In this document: positions 51,962 to 60,862 of the stretch, piece by piece
How the letters are laid out: the number at the start of each line of letters is the position of its first letter
Numbering within the stretch: the stretch's first letter is position 1
Assembly (NCBI GenBank): GCA_019801415.1
Contig: JAHVJD010000004.1
Location: 248,001 to 312,000, forward strand
Direction of reading: 5' to 3'
DNA length: 64,000 nt
Source: Nocardioides marinus
GTDB lineage: Bacteria > Pseudomonadota > Alphaproteobacteria > Rhodobacterales > Rhodobacteraceae
Notes under the pieces: generated by a model
Told to the model about the DNA's origin: nothing
Database searches by the model: none
Seen by the model: only the letters and a program-made list of their open reading frames with translations
Position numbers and translations under genes: made by a program

Positions 51962-53242
51962 TCAGTCGAGGTAACCGGTCAGCGCCAGCGAGACCTCGGG
52001 CACATAGGTGACCAGCAAAAGGATCACGGCCAGCACGCCGATGAACGGCAGGTTGGTGCGCGAGGTTTCCCAGATCCCCGCCTTGGCAATCGAGCAGGAG
52101 GTGATCAGCACCGAGGCAACCGGCGGCGTCTGCTGGCCGATGGCGAGGTTCAGCGTCACCATGATGCCGAAGTGGATCGGGTCGATCCCCACCGCGTTGA
52201 CCAGCGGCATCACCACCGGCACCACCAGGATGATCGCCGCCGCACCGTGCAGGAACATGCCCAGCACCAGCAGCAGCAGGTTCAGCAGTGCCAGCACGAT
52301 CAGCGGGTTGGTGGTGACCTCGGTGATTTCCGCCGCCAGCGTCTGCGGCACCTGCGCCTGGGTCAGGAACAGCCCCAGCGCCGCCGAGGTCGAGACCAGC
52401 AGCATCACGATGCCGGTCTGGCTGACGCCCTCCAGCATGGTCTTGCGCAGGCGGGACACGTCAAGGTCACGGTAGACGAACAGGCCGATCACCAGCGCTG
52501 CCAGCACCGCGAGTCCTGCGCCCTCGGTCGCGGTGACGAGGCCCGAAAAGATGCCGCCGAGGATGATGACCGGCATGGTCAGCGCCCAGAAGGCTTCCTT
52601 GAAGGTCTTCCAGACGTAGCCGAGGTCGAAACCTTCGGCGCGCGGCAGGTCATAGCGCACCGCCAGCACCCAGGTGACCAGCATCAGCAGGAAGGCGCCC
52701 AACAGGCCCGGCACCACGCCGGCCACGAACAGCTTGATCACCGAGGTCTCGGCGATGGCGCTATAGAGGATCATCGGGATTGACGGCGGGATGATGATGG
52801 CCAGCGAGGCGGAGGAGGAGGTGATCGCCGCTGCGAGCGTGCGCGAATAGCCGCGCCGCTTCATCTCGGGGATCAGCACGGTGCCGGTGGCGGCCACGTC
52901 GGCCACCGCCGAGCCGGAGATCTCGGCAAAGACCATCGACACGCCGATGTTGACCATGCCGAGGCCGCCGCGGATGAAGCCGATCAGCGCGCTCACGAAG
53001 TTGATGAGCCGCAGCGAGATGCCGGAGGTGTTCATCAGGTTGCCCGCGAGGATGAACAGCGGGATCGCGATCAGCGGAAAGGAGGTGGAGCCGGAGTAGA
53101 GCTTGATCACCATGTCGTTGAGCGCATCCGGCCCGGAGGTGAGCAGGAAGCCCCCCATCGACACCACGCCGATGGCCACCGCGATCGGCACGTTGATGAG
53201 GATCAGCGTGATCAGGGCAACCGTGGTCAAAAGCAGGATCAT
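51962..53242 (-). CDS. TRAP transporter large permease subunit (DctM)
   Basis: 426 residues with about 12 membrane helices; the DctM family is shown by LFILAGNLMNTSGISLRLINF, VADVAATGTVLIPEMKRRGYS, IIPPSIPMILY and the C-terminal NLAIGQQTPPVASVL. It forms the Na+-coupled transport channel with DctQ. Overlaps dctQ by 4 nt. By position it imports the acid sugar catabolised by the divergent genes at 55-60 kb. Confidence 0.95.
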   Translation of the reverse strand: MILLLTTVALITLILINVPIAVAIGVVSMGGFLLTSGPDALNDMVIKLYSGSTSFPLIAIPLFILAGNLMNTSGISLRLINFVSALIGFIRGGLGMVNIGVSMVFAEISGSAVADVAATGTVLIPEMKRRGYSRTLAAAITSSSASLAIIIPPSIPMILYSAIAETSVIKLFVAGVVPGLLGAFLLMLVTWVLAVRYDLPRAEGFDLGYVWKTFKEAFWALTMPVIILGGIFSGLVTATEGAGLAVLAALVIGLFVYRDLDVSRLRKTMLEGVSQTGIVMLLVSTSAALGLFLTQAQVPQTLAAEITEVTTNPLIVLALLNLLLLVLGMFLHGAAAIILVVPVVMPLVNAVGIDPIHFGIMVTLNLAIGQQTPPVASVLITSCSIAKAGIWETSRTNLPFIGVLAVILLLVTYVPEVSLALTGYLD

Positions 53243-53802
53243 TTCAGGCCTTCCTTCTGGGCAAGTGCGGCGGTTTCGGCCTCGGCCTCGGCGATGGCCT
53301 GCTCGATCTCGGCGTGCTCGGGGTCGATGCCGTCAGCCGCGGCGCGCAGGGCGCGGGGCAGGGTCAAGAGGGTGCCGAGGATCATGATGACGGAGGCAAT
53401 CGGGATCACCGATTGCACGATGTCCAGCGTCATCCAGCGCAAGGACAGTAGCGAGTCCCATTTCGCCACCGCCAGCACCGCATTGCCGTACCAGGCGACG
53501 ACGGCGAAATAGGTGATGACCAGCAGTTCGGAAAACAGCGCCAGCGCCACCGCCAGATGCCGCGGCAGCGCGGTGACGATGCCGGAGAACCCCATGTGCT
53601 GGCGCAGAAACACCGCATAGGCGGCGCCGAAATAGGTCAGCCAGGCCAGCAGCACGCTGGCGATTTCATCATACCATGCGGGGGATGCCCCGAGATAGCG
53701 CATGGTGGTCGCGTAAACGACGGACACTGCCAGGATCACCAGCAGCAACAGGCAAATCGTCTCGATGGCTCGTAAAAGTATGCGCTCGATCAGTGCGATC
53801 AT
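53239..53802 (-). CDS. TRAP transporter small permease subunit (DctQ)
   Basis: 187 residues with four membrane helices: IERILLRAIETICLLLLVILAVSVVYATTMRY, AWYDEIASVLLAWLTYFGAAYAVFLRQHMG. The C-terminus is an acidic coiled tail (EHAEIEQAIAEAEAETAALA). ATG 53802 follows GGAGG at 5 nt. It is the small DctQ partner. Confidence 0.92.
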   Translation of the reverse strand: MIALIERILLRAIETICLLLLVILAVSVVYATTMRYLGASPAWYDEIASVLLAWLTYFGAAYAVFLRQHMGFSGIVTALPRHLAVALALFSELLVITYFAVVAWYGNAVLAVAKWDSLLSLRWMTLDIVQSVIPIASVIMILGTLLTLPRALRAAADGIDPEHAEIEQAIAEAEAETAALAQKEGLK

Positions 53803-53824
53803 GCCCACCTCCAGTCTTGTAGTT

Positions 53825-53852
53825 GCCCCGGCCGGGCATGCCGGGCCGGGGC
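53825..53852 (-). terminator. Intercistronic hairpin between dctP and dctQ
   Basis: GCCCCGGCC pairs with GGCCGGGGC, nearly perfect to the centre. There is no T-run. Such hairpins after dctP often protect the 5' mRNA so that the binding protein is made in excess over the permease. Confidence 0.55.
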
Positions 53853-53862
53853 GTTGGATTTG

Positions 53863-54843
53863 TTACTTGGCCAGGTCCTGGGCGCGCTGCACCAGCGCAT
53901 CGCCGCCGGGAACCTGGGTGGCGAAGGCCTCGTAGATCGGCGCGGAGGCGGCGATGAAGGCGGATTTGTCGGCCTCGTTCACCTCGACCCCGGCGGCGCG
54001 GACTTTCTCGACCAGCTCGTTGTCGGCGGTTTCCCCCTGGGCCAGCGCCCAGTCCTGCACCGAGGCGGCGACGTCGGACACGGCGGTCTGGACCTCGGCG
54101 GGCAGCTTGGCCCAGGTCTCGGCGCCGGTTGTCAGATAGGTGGGCGAGTAGACGTGGCCGGTCAGGCTCAGGTAGCCCTGCACCTCCTGGAAGTTGGCGC
54201 CGACGATGTTGGTCAGCGGGTTTTCCTGGCCGTCCATGGTGCCGGTCTGCAGCGCGACGAAGACCTCGGAGAAGGACATCGGGGTGGGGTTGGCGCCCCA
54301 TTCCTTGAACATCGACACCCGCCATTCAGACGAGGGCGTGCGGATTTTCAGCCCTTCGAGGTCGGCCGGGGTGTTGATGGGGCGGGCGCTGTTGGTGATC
54401 TGGCGAAAGCCGTTCTCCCAGGTCGACAGCACTTTCAGGCCTGCCTTCTCGGCCAGCGGCGCAAGATCGGTCTGAACGATCTCGGCGTCGATGGCTTTCA
54501 GATGGGCGCGGTCCTGCACCAGGAACGGCATGTCGAACAGGGCAAATTCCGGTGCCACGTTGGTCATGATCGAGGAGATCAGGGTGAAGTCGACGGTGCC
54601 CAGACGCAGCCGTTGCATCAGCTCCTTTTCGTTGCCGAGTTGGGCATCAGCGTAGAATTCCACCTTGTGCGCGTCCCCCAGGCGGTTTTGCAACTCCTCG
54701 GCAAAGCGGGCGGCGCTTTTGCCCTGCAGGCTGTTCGAGGCGGCGCCGACGGCCACGATGTAAGTGTCCGCCGCGGCGGGCACGGCGATGGTCAGCGTCG
54801 CGGCGGCGAGGCTCGCGCTCAGGGTCTTCTTCAAGGTTTTCAT
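53863..54843 (-). CDS. TRAP transporter substrate-binding protein (DctP)
   Basis: 326 residues. A signal peptide (MKTLKKTLSASLAAATLTIAVPAAA) is followed by a DctP-fold protein: KVEFYADAQLGNEKELMQRLRLGTVDFTLIS, the conserved Arg of carboxylate recognition near LKIRTPSSEWR, and TMDGQENPLTNI. It captures an organic acid in the periplasm for DctQM. ATG 54843 follows AGGAGAC. It is the first gene of dctPQM, divergent from the acid-sugar genes. Confidence 0.94.
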   Translation of the reverse strand: MKTLKKTLSASLAAATLTIAVPAAADTYIVAVGAASNSLQGKSAARFAEELQNRLGDAHKVEFYADAQLGNEKELMQRLRLGTVDFTLISSIMTNVAPEFALFDMPFLVQDRAHLKAIDAEIVQTDLAPLAEKAGLKVLSTWENGFRQITNSARPINTPADLEGLKIRTPSSEWRVSMFKEWGANPTPMSFSEVFVALQTGTMDGQENPLTNIVGANFQEVQGYLSLTGHVYSPTYLTTGAETWAKLPAEVQTAVSDVAASVQDWALAQGETADNELVEKVRAAGVEVNEADKSAFIAASAPIYEAFATQVPGGDALVQRAQDLAK

Positions 54844-54982
54844 GATGTCTCCTCCGGTGTGTTTGGAACGTCCTGCCGCATCCGCGACGCCGTCTTGGGG
54901 TGTTTGTACAGGGCAGACGCATCTGGCGGAAAGCCGCGTTTCTGCGCTGCGCCGCCTCCTCCTCGTTTTTTGGCGCTTTAGC

Positions 54983-55032
54983 ATTTTGGCATTCCAAAAT
55001 ACCATTACCATGTTACAACAGATGTCAACATG
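54983..55032. promoter_or_regulatory. Candidate GntR operators in divergent TRAP/catabolic promoter
   Basis: ATTTTGG-CATT-CCAAAAT (54983-55000) is a perfect 7-bp dyad whose core TTGGCATTCCAA is close to the UxuR/ExuR (FCD GntR) box TTGGTATACCAA. A second dyad CATGTT-N12-AACATG lies at 55009-55032. They sit between dctP and the dehydratase, in an AT-rich gap, and the FCD-type GntR gene at 57185 is the obvious ligand-responsive regulator. Confidence 0.6.
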
Positions 55033-55099
55033 ATTCGTGTCCCGGCCGGTGAGACCCGGCCCCGGACACGCCACCAAGTGAGAGAAAGAGGAGCCCTGA

Positions 55100-56275
55100 A
55101 TGACCAAGATCAAATCTGTCCGAACCCGTGTCTGGAGCTGGAAGGGGCCGACGGTTCCGCCTGCCGGGAACTTTTGCACCAACGCCTCGGACGCGCTGTG
55201 GATCAAGGGCGACGCGATGGAGTCCTTTCGCTTTCACCAGTGGCTGACCTGCGAGGTGGAGACCGAGGATGGCACCATCGGCATCGGCAATGCGGCGCTG
55301 GCGCCGCGGGTGGTGAAACAGGCGATCGACGAATGGTATGCGCCGCTGGTGATCGGTGAGGATCCCTTTGACTACGCCTACCTGTGGGAAAAGATGTACC
55401 GCCGCAGCCATGCCTGGGGCCGCAAGGGCATCGGCATGACCGCGATCTCGGCGATCGACATCGCGATCTGGGACCTGATGGGCAAGCTGACCGGCAAGCC
55501 GGTGTTCAAGCTGTTGGGCGGGCGCACCAAGGAAAAGATCCCGGTCTACTACTCCAAGCTCTACTCCGGCTCGGTTGACTCGATGCAGGCCGAGGCCGAG
55601 GAGGCGATGAAGAACGGCTATACCGGCTATAAGACCCGGTTCGGCTTTGGCCCCAAGGACGGCATGGCGGGCATGCGCGAGAACCTGAAGCGGGTCGAGG
55701 CGCTGCGCGAGGTCATCGGCTACGACAAGGACCTGATGCTGGAATGCTACATGGGCTGGAACCTGGACTACGCCAAGCGGATGCTGCCCAAGCTGGCCAA
55801 GTATGAGCCGCGCTGGCTGGAAGAGCCGGTGATCGCTGATGACGTGGCGGGCTATGCCGAACTGAACGCGATGAACATCGTGCCGATCTCGGGGGGCGAG
55901 CATGAATTCTCGGTCATCGGCTGCGCCGAGCTGATCAACCGCCGCGCCGTCAGCGTGCTGCAGTATGACACCAACCGCGTCGGCGGCATCACCGCGGCGC
56001 AGAAGATCAACGCCATTGCCGAGGCGGCGCAGATCCCGGTGATCCCGCACGCCGGGCAGATGCACAACTATCACCTGACCATGGCCAACGTGAACTGTCC
56101 GATCGCCGAATACTTCCCGGTGTTCGACGTCGAGGTCGGCAATGAGCTGTTCTACTACATCTTCGAGGGCGACCCGGAGGCCGTGGACGGCTTCTTGCAG
56201 CTGGACGACGACAAGCCGGGCCTTGGCATCGAGATCACCGACAAACACCTGCACAACTTCGAGATCACAGAATGA
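55100..56275 (+). CDS. L-rhamnonate dehydratase-like enolase-superfamily enzyme
   Basis: 391 residues, mandelate racemase/enolase fold: [13 protein letters not shown] (Lys region), [10 protein letters not shown] (first metal position, Glu rather than the Asp of E. coli YfaW), RWLEEP, SGGEHEF and [13 protein letters not shown] (catalytic His). These segments are those of the rhamnonate dehydratase subgroup. It probably dehydrates a sugar acid to a 2-keto-3-deoxy acid. Because the next gene looks like 2-keto-3-deoxyarabonate dehydratase, the true substrate may be a pentonate. AGGAG precedes ATG 55100. Its stop overlaps the next start (ATGA). Confidence 0.9.
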   Translation: MTKIKSVRTRVWSWKGPTVPPAGNFCTNASDALWIKGDAMESFRFHQWLTCEVETEDGTIGIGNAALAPRVVKQAIDEWYAPLVIGEDPFDYAYLWEKMYRRSHAWGRKGIGMTAISAIDIAIWDLMGKLTGKPVFKLLGGRTKEKIPVYYSKLYSGSVDSMQAEAEEAMKNGYTGYKTRFGFGPKDGMAGMRENLKRVEALREVIGYDKDLMLECYMGWNLDYAKRMLPKLAKYEPRWLEEPVIADDVAGYAELNAMNIVPISGGEHEFSVIGCAELINRRAVSVLQYDTNRVGGITAAQKINAIAEAAQIPVIPHAGQMHNYHLTMANVNCPIAEYFPVFDVEVGNELFYYIFEGDPEAVDGFLQLDDDKPGLGIEITDKHLHNFEITE

Positions 56276-57183
56276 CCACATATTCCGGTATCTGGCCCGT
56301 CGCACCGACCCCGTTCCACCCGGACGGCACGGTGGATTACGAGGGCATGAAACGCGTCATCGACTGCATGGTCGATCAGGGCAGCGATGGCATCTGCATC
56401 CTGGCCAATTTCTCCGAGCAGTTCCTGATCACCGACGAGGAGCGCCGCAAGCTGACCGAGGTGTCGCTGGCGCATATGGCAGGCCGGCTGCCGGTGATCG
56501 TCACCATCAGCCACTATGCCACCCAGATCGCGGTGGCGCGGGCGCAGCATGCCAAGGATCATGGCGCGGCCATGGTGATGATGATGCCGCCCTACCACGG
56601 CGCGCTGCTGAAGGGCTCGGCCGAGCAGACGTACGAGCAGTTTGCCCGCGTGGGCGAGGTGGGCCTGCCGATCATGGTGCAGGATGCGCCCCTCTCCGGG
56701 GTTGATCTGCCGGTGCCGCTGCTGGTGCGGATGGCGCGCGAGATCGAGATGGTGAAGCTGTTCAAGATCGAATGCCCCCAGGCCGCGGCCAAGCTGCGCG
56801 ATCTGGTGGCGGCGGGCGGCGATGCCATCGAAGGCCCGTTCGACGGGGAGGAGGCGATCACCCTGCTGGCGGATCTGGAGGCCGGTGCGACCGGTGCCAT
56901 GACCAGCGCGATGATCCCCGATCAGATCAAGCCGGTGCTGGATCATTTCGCCGCCGGCGATCTGGATGCGGCCACCGCGGCCTATGCAAGGGTGCTGCCC
57001 GCGGTGAACCATGAAAACCGCCAATGCGGCTTCCGCTCTGCCAAGGCGGCGATGGTCGAGGGCGGCGTGATTGCCTCGGATTTCTGCCGCCACCCCATCG
57101 CGCCATTGCATTCGCAGACAAAGGAGGCTCTTTTCCGACTGATCCGGCCGCTGGATCCGGTGGTGCTGAAATGGGGCAAATGA
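56272..57183 (+). CDS. 2-keto-3-deoxyarabonate dehydratase-like (DHDPS family)
   Basis: 303 residues, class I Schiff-base TIM barrel. The usual GTTGE motif is ANFSEQF, the Tyr-containing loop reads VQDAPLSG, the Schiff-base Lys is in LFKIECP, and [22 protein letters not shown] and NHENRQCG follow. I recall these segments from Azospirillum L-2-keto-3-deoxyarabonate dehydratase, which yields 2-oxoglutarate semialdehyde; that comparison is from memory. An aldolase role on a 2-keto-3-deoxy-rhamnonate-type substrate is the alternative. It is coupled to the upstream dehydratase. Confidence 0.85.
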   Translation: MTTYSGIWPVAPTPFHPDGTVDYEGMKRVIDCMVDQGSDGICILANFSEQFLITDEERRKLTEVSLAHMAGRLPVIVTISHYATQIAVARAQHAKDHGAAMVMMMPPYHGALLKGSAEQTYEQFARVGEVGLPIMVQDAPLSGVDLPVPLLVRMAREIEMVKLFKIECPQAAAKLRDLVAAGGDAIEGPFDGEEAITLLADLEAGATGAMTSAMIPDQIKPVLDHFAAGDLDAATAAYARVLPAVNHENRQCGFRSAKAAMVEGGVIASDFCRHPIAPLHSQTKEALFRLIRPLDPVVLKWGK

Positions 57184-57184
57184 C

Positions 57185-57892
57185 ATGAGCAAGAAGGCTG
57201 AAATCTCCGACCTGGACACCAGTGAACTGGCCCTGGCGCGCCCGCGTGCCACGTTGGTCGAGATTGCCGCCGACAAGCTGCGCGAGCTGATCCTGCTGGA
57301 GAAGCTGCCCGCCGGGGCGCATATCTCGGAGCGCGATCTGGCGGCGGCGCTGGGCATCAGTCGCACGCCGCTGACCAAGGCGCTGACCATTCTGGAGCAG
57401 GACGGGCTGATCGAATACTCGGTCACCCGCCGCCCGCAGGTGGCCAATCCGCCGATCCGCGAGATCGAGGAAAACCTGGTCGTCATGGGTGCGCTGGAGG
57501 CGCTCGCGGGCGAGCTGGCCTGTGCCAGCATCACCGAGGAGGAGATCGCCAAGGTGATCGACTGCCAGCAGCGGATGGAGGCCGAGGACGGCAGCCTGAC
57601 GCCGCTGGAATCCTTCCGGCTGGACATGGAACTGCATGAGACCATCGTGCAGGCCAGCCGCAATGCGCCGCTGATCGACACCCATCAGAAATACAACGCG
57701 CGCCTGTGGCGGGCGCGTTTCCAGTCTTCGCAGCGCCAGTCCGGCCGCGAGCAGACCTTTGCCGAACACCGGGCAATCGTCGACGCGCTGAGCCGGCGCG
57801 ATGCCAAGACCACCTCAACCGCCCTGCGCCGCCATCTGGCCTCGGCTGTGACCAACATCAGAAACGCCCTGCGCGACGAGCGCCAGGGCTGA
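57185..57892 (+). CDS. GntR family regulator (FCD subfamily)
   Basis: 235 residues. N-terminal GntR winged helix (LRELILLEKLPAGAHISERDLAAALGISRTPLTKALTILEQDGLIEY) and C-terminal FCD all-alpha effector domain (LEALAGELACASITEEEIAKVI; metal His near FRLDMELHETIV). FCD regulators bind sugar acids and similar carboxylates. The start is one base past the previous stop. It should control both the TRAP and catabolic promoters. Confidence 0.93.
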   Translation: MSKKAEISDLDTSELALARPRATLVEIAADKLRELILLEKLPAGAHISERDLAAALGISRTPLTKALTILEQDGLIEYSVTRRPQVANPPIREIEENLVVMGALEALAGELACASITEEEIAKVIDCQQRMEAEDGSLTPLESFRLDMELHETIVQASRNAPLIDTHQKYNARLWRARFQSSQRQSGREQTFAEHRAIVDALSRRDAKTTSTALRRHLASAVTNIRNALRDERQG

Positions 57893-57907
57893 CGAAACGG
57901 AGTAGAC

Positions 57908-58915
57908 ATGTCCCCAAGGATTGGACTCATCCCCGGTGACCCCAGCGGCATCGGGCCGGAACTGGTTGCCCGGCTGCTGGCCGAGGACTGCATCGCAGAA
58001 GCCGATGTGCTGCTGATCGGCGACCGCCATGTGTTTGAACTGGGCCAGGCGCAGGCCGGGCTGTCCCACGAGATGACGGCGGTGGATGCCGCCACCACGG
58101 ACTGGATCAGGGTGGACGGGCTGGCGCTGCACGAAATGCAGACCCTGACGCCGGACGAGGTGGTGCTGGCCGAAAGCACCGAGGCCTCGGGCCGCTCGAC
58201 CCTGCGGGTGCTGGATCAGGCGCTGGACTTCGTGCAGCAGGGGGTGATCGACGCGATCGTCTTTGCGCCCTTCAACAAGGCGTCGATGCATATGGCCGGG
58301 ATCGGCCATTCGGACGAGCTGCACTACATGGCCGAAAAGCTGGGCGTCAGCGGCTATATCTCGGAGCTGAACACGCTGGACGGCATGTGGACCAGCCGGG
58401 TGACCAGCCATATCGCGCTGAAAGACGTGGCGGATGCCATTGACGCGCACCGCATCGAGGAGGCGACCCATCTGATTGACCGCACCCTGCGCCGGGCCGG
58501 CTATGCGCGGCCGCGCATCGCGGTGGCGGCGCTGAACCCGCATGCGGGCGACGGCGGCAACTTCGGCCGCGAGGAGATCGACGTGATCGAACCGGCAGTG
58601 GCCCGCATGGCGGGCGGCCAGATGGCGGTGACCGGGCCGCTGCCGTCGGACACGGTGTTCCTGAAGGTGACCCGCGGCGAGATCGACGCGGTGGTGACCA
58701 TGTATCACGACCAGGGCCAGATCGCGCTGAAGCTGTTGGGGTTTGACCGCGGGGTGACGGTGCAGGGCGGGCTGCCGGTGCCGGTGACCACCCCGGCGCA
58801 TGGCACCGCCTTTGACATCGCGGGCCGCGGCGAGGCGGACGTGGGCGCCACCCGCGCCGCGTTTGAGATCGCCTGCAAGATGGTCAGCAACTGGGAACAG
58901 GAGAGCGCGGCATGA
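57908..58915 (+). CDS. PdxA-family dehydrogenase
   Basis: 335 residues of the 4-hydroxythreonine-4-phosphate dehydrogenase family: IGLIPGDPSGIGPELVARLL, TSRVTSHIALKDV (metal His), LNPHAGDGGNFGREE, MYHDQGQIALK, and GTAFDIAGRGEADVGATRAAFEIA. PdxA takes part in vitamin B6 synthesis, but the PdxA2 branch dehydrogenates phosphorylated sugar acids such as 4-phospho-threonate. Location inside a sugar-acid operon favours a PdxA2-type catabolic role. The DUF1537 kinase that usually supplies the phosphate is not in the window. Confidence 0.86.
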   Translation: MSPRIGLIPGDPSGIGPELVARLLAEDCIAEADVLLIGDRHVFELGQAQAGLSHEMTAVDAATTDWIRVDGLALHEMQTLTPDEVVLAESTEASGRSTLRVLDQALDFVQQGVIDAIVFAPFNKASMHMAGIGHSDELHYMAEKLGVSGYISELNTLDGMWTSRVTSHIALKDVADAIDAHRIEEATHLIDRTLRRAGYARPRIAVAALNPHAGDGGNFGREEIDVIEPAVARMAGGQMAVTGPLPSDTVFLKVTRGEIDAVVTMYHDQGQIALKLLGFDRGVTVQGGLPVPVTTPAHGTAFDIAGRGEADVGATRAAFEIACKMVSNWEQESAA

Positions 58916-60423
58916 GCTTTGAACCGCATGGCAAACATCTGATCGCGGGCGAGTGGATCGCCCACAGCGAGACCTTCCGCTCGGTGCCCGCGAGCGGCCC
59001 GGCGCATGCCTTCAGCCGCGGCACCCCGGCGCTGGTGGAACAGGCCTGCGAGGCCGCCGAGGCGGCGTTCTGGAGTTACGGGTACAGCAGCCGCGCCGAG
59101 CGCGCCGCCTTCCTCAACGCCATCGCTGACGAGATCGCGGCCCGCGGCGACGCGATCACCGAGATCGGCTGCCAGGAGACCGGCCTGCCGCAGGCGCGGC
59201 TGGAGGGCGAGCGCGGCCGTACCACCGGCCAGCTACGGTTGTTTGCCCTGCATATTCTGGACGGTGCCTATCTCGACCGCCGTCACGACGAAGCTCTGCC
59301 GGATCGCGCCCCCTTGCCGCGTCCGGATCTGCGCATGGTGCAGCGCCCGATCGGCCCGGTTGCGGTGTTCGGCGCGTCGAACTTCCCGCTGGCCTTCTCT
59401 ACCGCGGGCGGCGACACGGCGGCGGCGCTGGCGGCGGGCTGCCCGGTGGTGGTCAAGGGCCACTCCGCCCATCCCGGCACCGGCGAGATCGTCGCCGAGG
59501 CGGTGCATGCGGCGGTGCAGAAATGCGGCATGCCGGCCGGGGTCTTCTCGCTGATCCAGGGCGGCAAGCGCGATGTCGGCCAGGCGCTGGTGCAGCATCC
59601 CTTCATCAAGGCGGTGGGCTTTACCGGCTCGCTGGCCGGGGGGCGGGCGCTGTTTGACCTCTGCGCGCAGCGGCCCGAGCCGATCCCCTTCTTCGGTGAG
59701 CTGGGCAGCGTCAACCCGATGTTCGTACTGCCCGCGGCCGCGGCCGCCCGCGGCGCCGAGATCGGCGCGGGCTGGGCGGCCTCGCTGACCATGGGGGCAG
59801 GGCAGTTCTGCACCAACCCCGGCGTTGCCGTGGTGCCCGCGGGGGCGGCAGGCGATGCGCTGGTGCAGGCCGCCGCCGCCGCGCTGGAGCAGGCGCCGGA
59901 GCAGGTCATGCTGACCGACGGCATCGCGCAGGCCTACCGCGACGGCAAGGCGCGCCTTGACGCTGCGGAGATGGTGCGCCCGGTGCTGGTCACGGACAGC
60001 GCGGGGCGCTGCGCGCGGCCCAACCTCTATGAAGCCACGGCCGAGTCCTACCTGCAGGACCACAGCCTGGGCGAGGAAGTCTTTGGCCCGCTGGGGCTGG
60101 TGGTTCGGGTGGCGGACGCAGGCCAGATGGAGACCCTGGCACGCGGGCTGGAGGGTCAACTGACCGTGACCCTGCACATGGACGAGGGCGACACCGATGC
60201 CGCCCGTGCGCTGTTGCCCATCGCTGAACGCAAGGCCGGACGGGTGCTGGTCAACGGCTTTCCCACCGGGGTCGAGGTGGCTGACAGCATGGTGCATGGC
60301 GGGCCTTACCCGGCCTCGACCAATTTCGGTGCCACCTCGGTCGGCACGCTGTCGATCCGGCGTTTCCTGCGCCCGGTGTGCTATCAGAATCTGCCGGAGG
60401 CGCTGCTGCCTGCGGATCTGTGA
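58912..60423 (+). CDS. Aldehyde dehydrogenase (2-oxoglutarate semialdehyde dehydrogenase-like)
   Basis: 503 residues of the ALDH superfamily: cofactor segment VFGASNFPLAFSTAGGDTAAALAAG, Glu in FFGELGSVNPMFVLP, and catalytic Cys in MGAGQFCTNPG. The GASNFPLAFS and GELGSVNP forms are those of NADP-dependent 2-oxoglutarate semialdehyde (2,5-dioxopentanoate) dehydrogenases. It would convert the product of the DHDPS-family enzyme to 2-oxoglutarate. Overlaps the PdxA-like gene by 4 nt and ends the unit before a terminator. Confidence 0.92.
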   Translation: MSFEPHGKHLIAGEWIAHSETFRSVPASGPAHAFSRGTPALVEQACEAAEAAFWSYGYSSRAERAAFLNAIADEIAARGDAITEIGCQETGLPQARLEGERGRTTGQLRLFALHILDGAYLDRRHDEALPDRAPLPRPDLRMVQRPIGPVAVFGASNFPLAFSTAGGDTAAALAAGCPVVVKGHSAHPGTGEIVAEAVHAAVQKCGMPAGVFSLIQGGKRDVGQALVQHPFIKAVGFTGSLAGGRALFDLCAQRPEPIPFFGELGSVNPMFVLPAAAAARGAEIGAGWAASLTMGAGQFCTNPGVAVVPAGAAGDALVQAAAAALEQAPEQVMLTDGIAQAYRDGKARLDAAEMVRPVLVTDSAGRCARPNLYEATAESYLQDHSLGEEVFGPLGLVVRVADAGQMETLARGLEGQLTVTLHMDEGDTDAARALLPIAERKAGRVLVNGFPTGVEVADSMVHGGPYPASTNFGATSVGTLSIRRFLRPVCYQNLPEALLPADL

Positions 60424-60450
60424 TCTGCGGTCAGTCGGCCACGAAAGGGG

Positions 60451-60480
60451 AAGGCCCGCGCAGTCTGCGCGGGCCTTCTT
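60451..60480 (+). terminator. Terminator of the acid-sugar operon
   Basis: A 12-bp stem AAGGCCCGCGCA/TGCGCGGGCCTT with a 3-nt loop is followed by CTTCTTC. Confidence 0.82.
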
Positions 60481-60591
60481 CATGTTCATCGGGGCGGCAC
60501 TGCGCAGTGTCCCTCGCAGGGGGTGCGAGCCTTCGGGAAACACCGGGAAATCCACGTGTTTGCAGGCGACAAAGAAAATTGAAAAAACGCC

Positions 60592-60620
60592 TTGTCTCTC
60601 CGGGCGGTGGGTCATATACG
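60592..60620 (+). promoter_or_regulatory. Promoter of tRNA-Ser
   Basis: TTGTCT and TATACG are 17 nt apart. The -10 ends 7 nt before the mature tRNA 5' end. Confidence 0.75.
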
Positions 60621-60627
60621 GGTCAGC

Positions 60628-60717
60628 GGAGACGTGGCCGAGTGGTCGAAGGCGCTCCCCTGCTAAGGGAGTAGGCGGGAAACCGTCTCGAGGGTTCGAA
60701 TCCCTTCGTCTCCGCCA
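60628..60717 (+). tRNA. tRNA-Ser (anticodon GCU)
   Basis: A 90-nt class II tRNA. The acceptor stem GGAGACG pairs with CGTCTCC, the anticodon loop CTGCTAA shows anticodon GCU, and the T arm contains GGTTCGAATCC. A long variable arm (TAGGCGGGAAACCGTC region) is typical of tRNA-Ser. Discriminator G and CCA are encoded. It reads AGC/AGU. Confidence 0.97.
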
Positions 60718-60786
60718 TAAATCATTGATTTTCATGTGTACTATGGCGTCGCTCGGATGAGCCGCGGTCGATTTGGCGTGTCACGT

Positions 60787-60811
60787 CGTTCCCGGGTGGA
60801 AGCCGGGAACG
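60787..60811. terminator. Hairpin between tRNA-Ser and the Lrp gene
   Basis: CGTTCCCGG/CCGGGAACG with a 7-nt loop lies between the tRNA and the convergent Lrp stop. It lacks a T-run, so a terminator role is uncertain. Confidence 0.35.
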
Positions 60812-60862
60812 TCAGCATCCGCAGGTTGGGCACGGCGCAAGGGCGAGCAGTGCCGGGGCGTC

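Noticed and set aside
57908-58915. Calling the PdxA-family gene a vitamin B6 biosynthesis gene
   Set aside because: It sits inside a regulated sugar-acid operon, so a PdxA2-type catabolic role is more likely; the biosynthetic pdxA is expected elsewhere.
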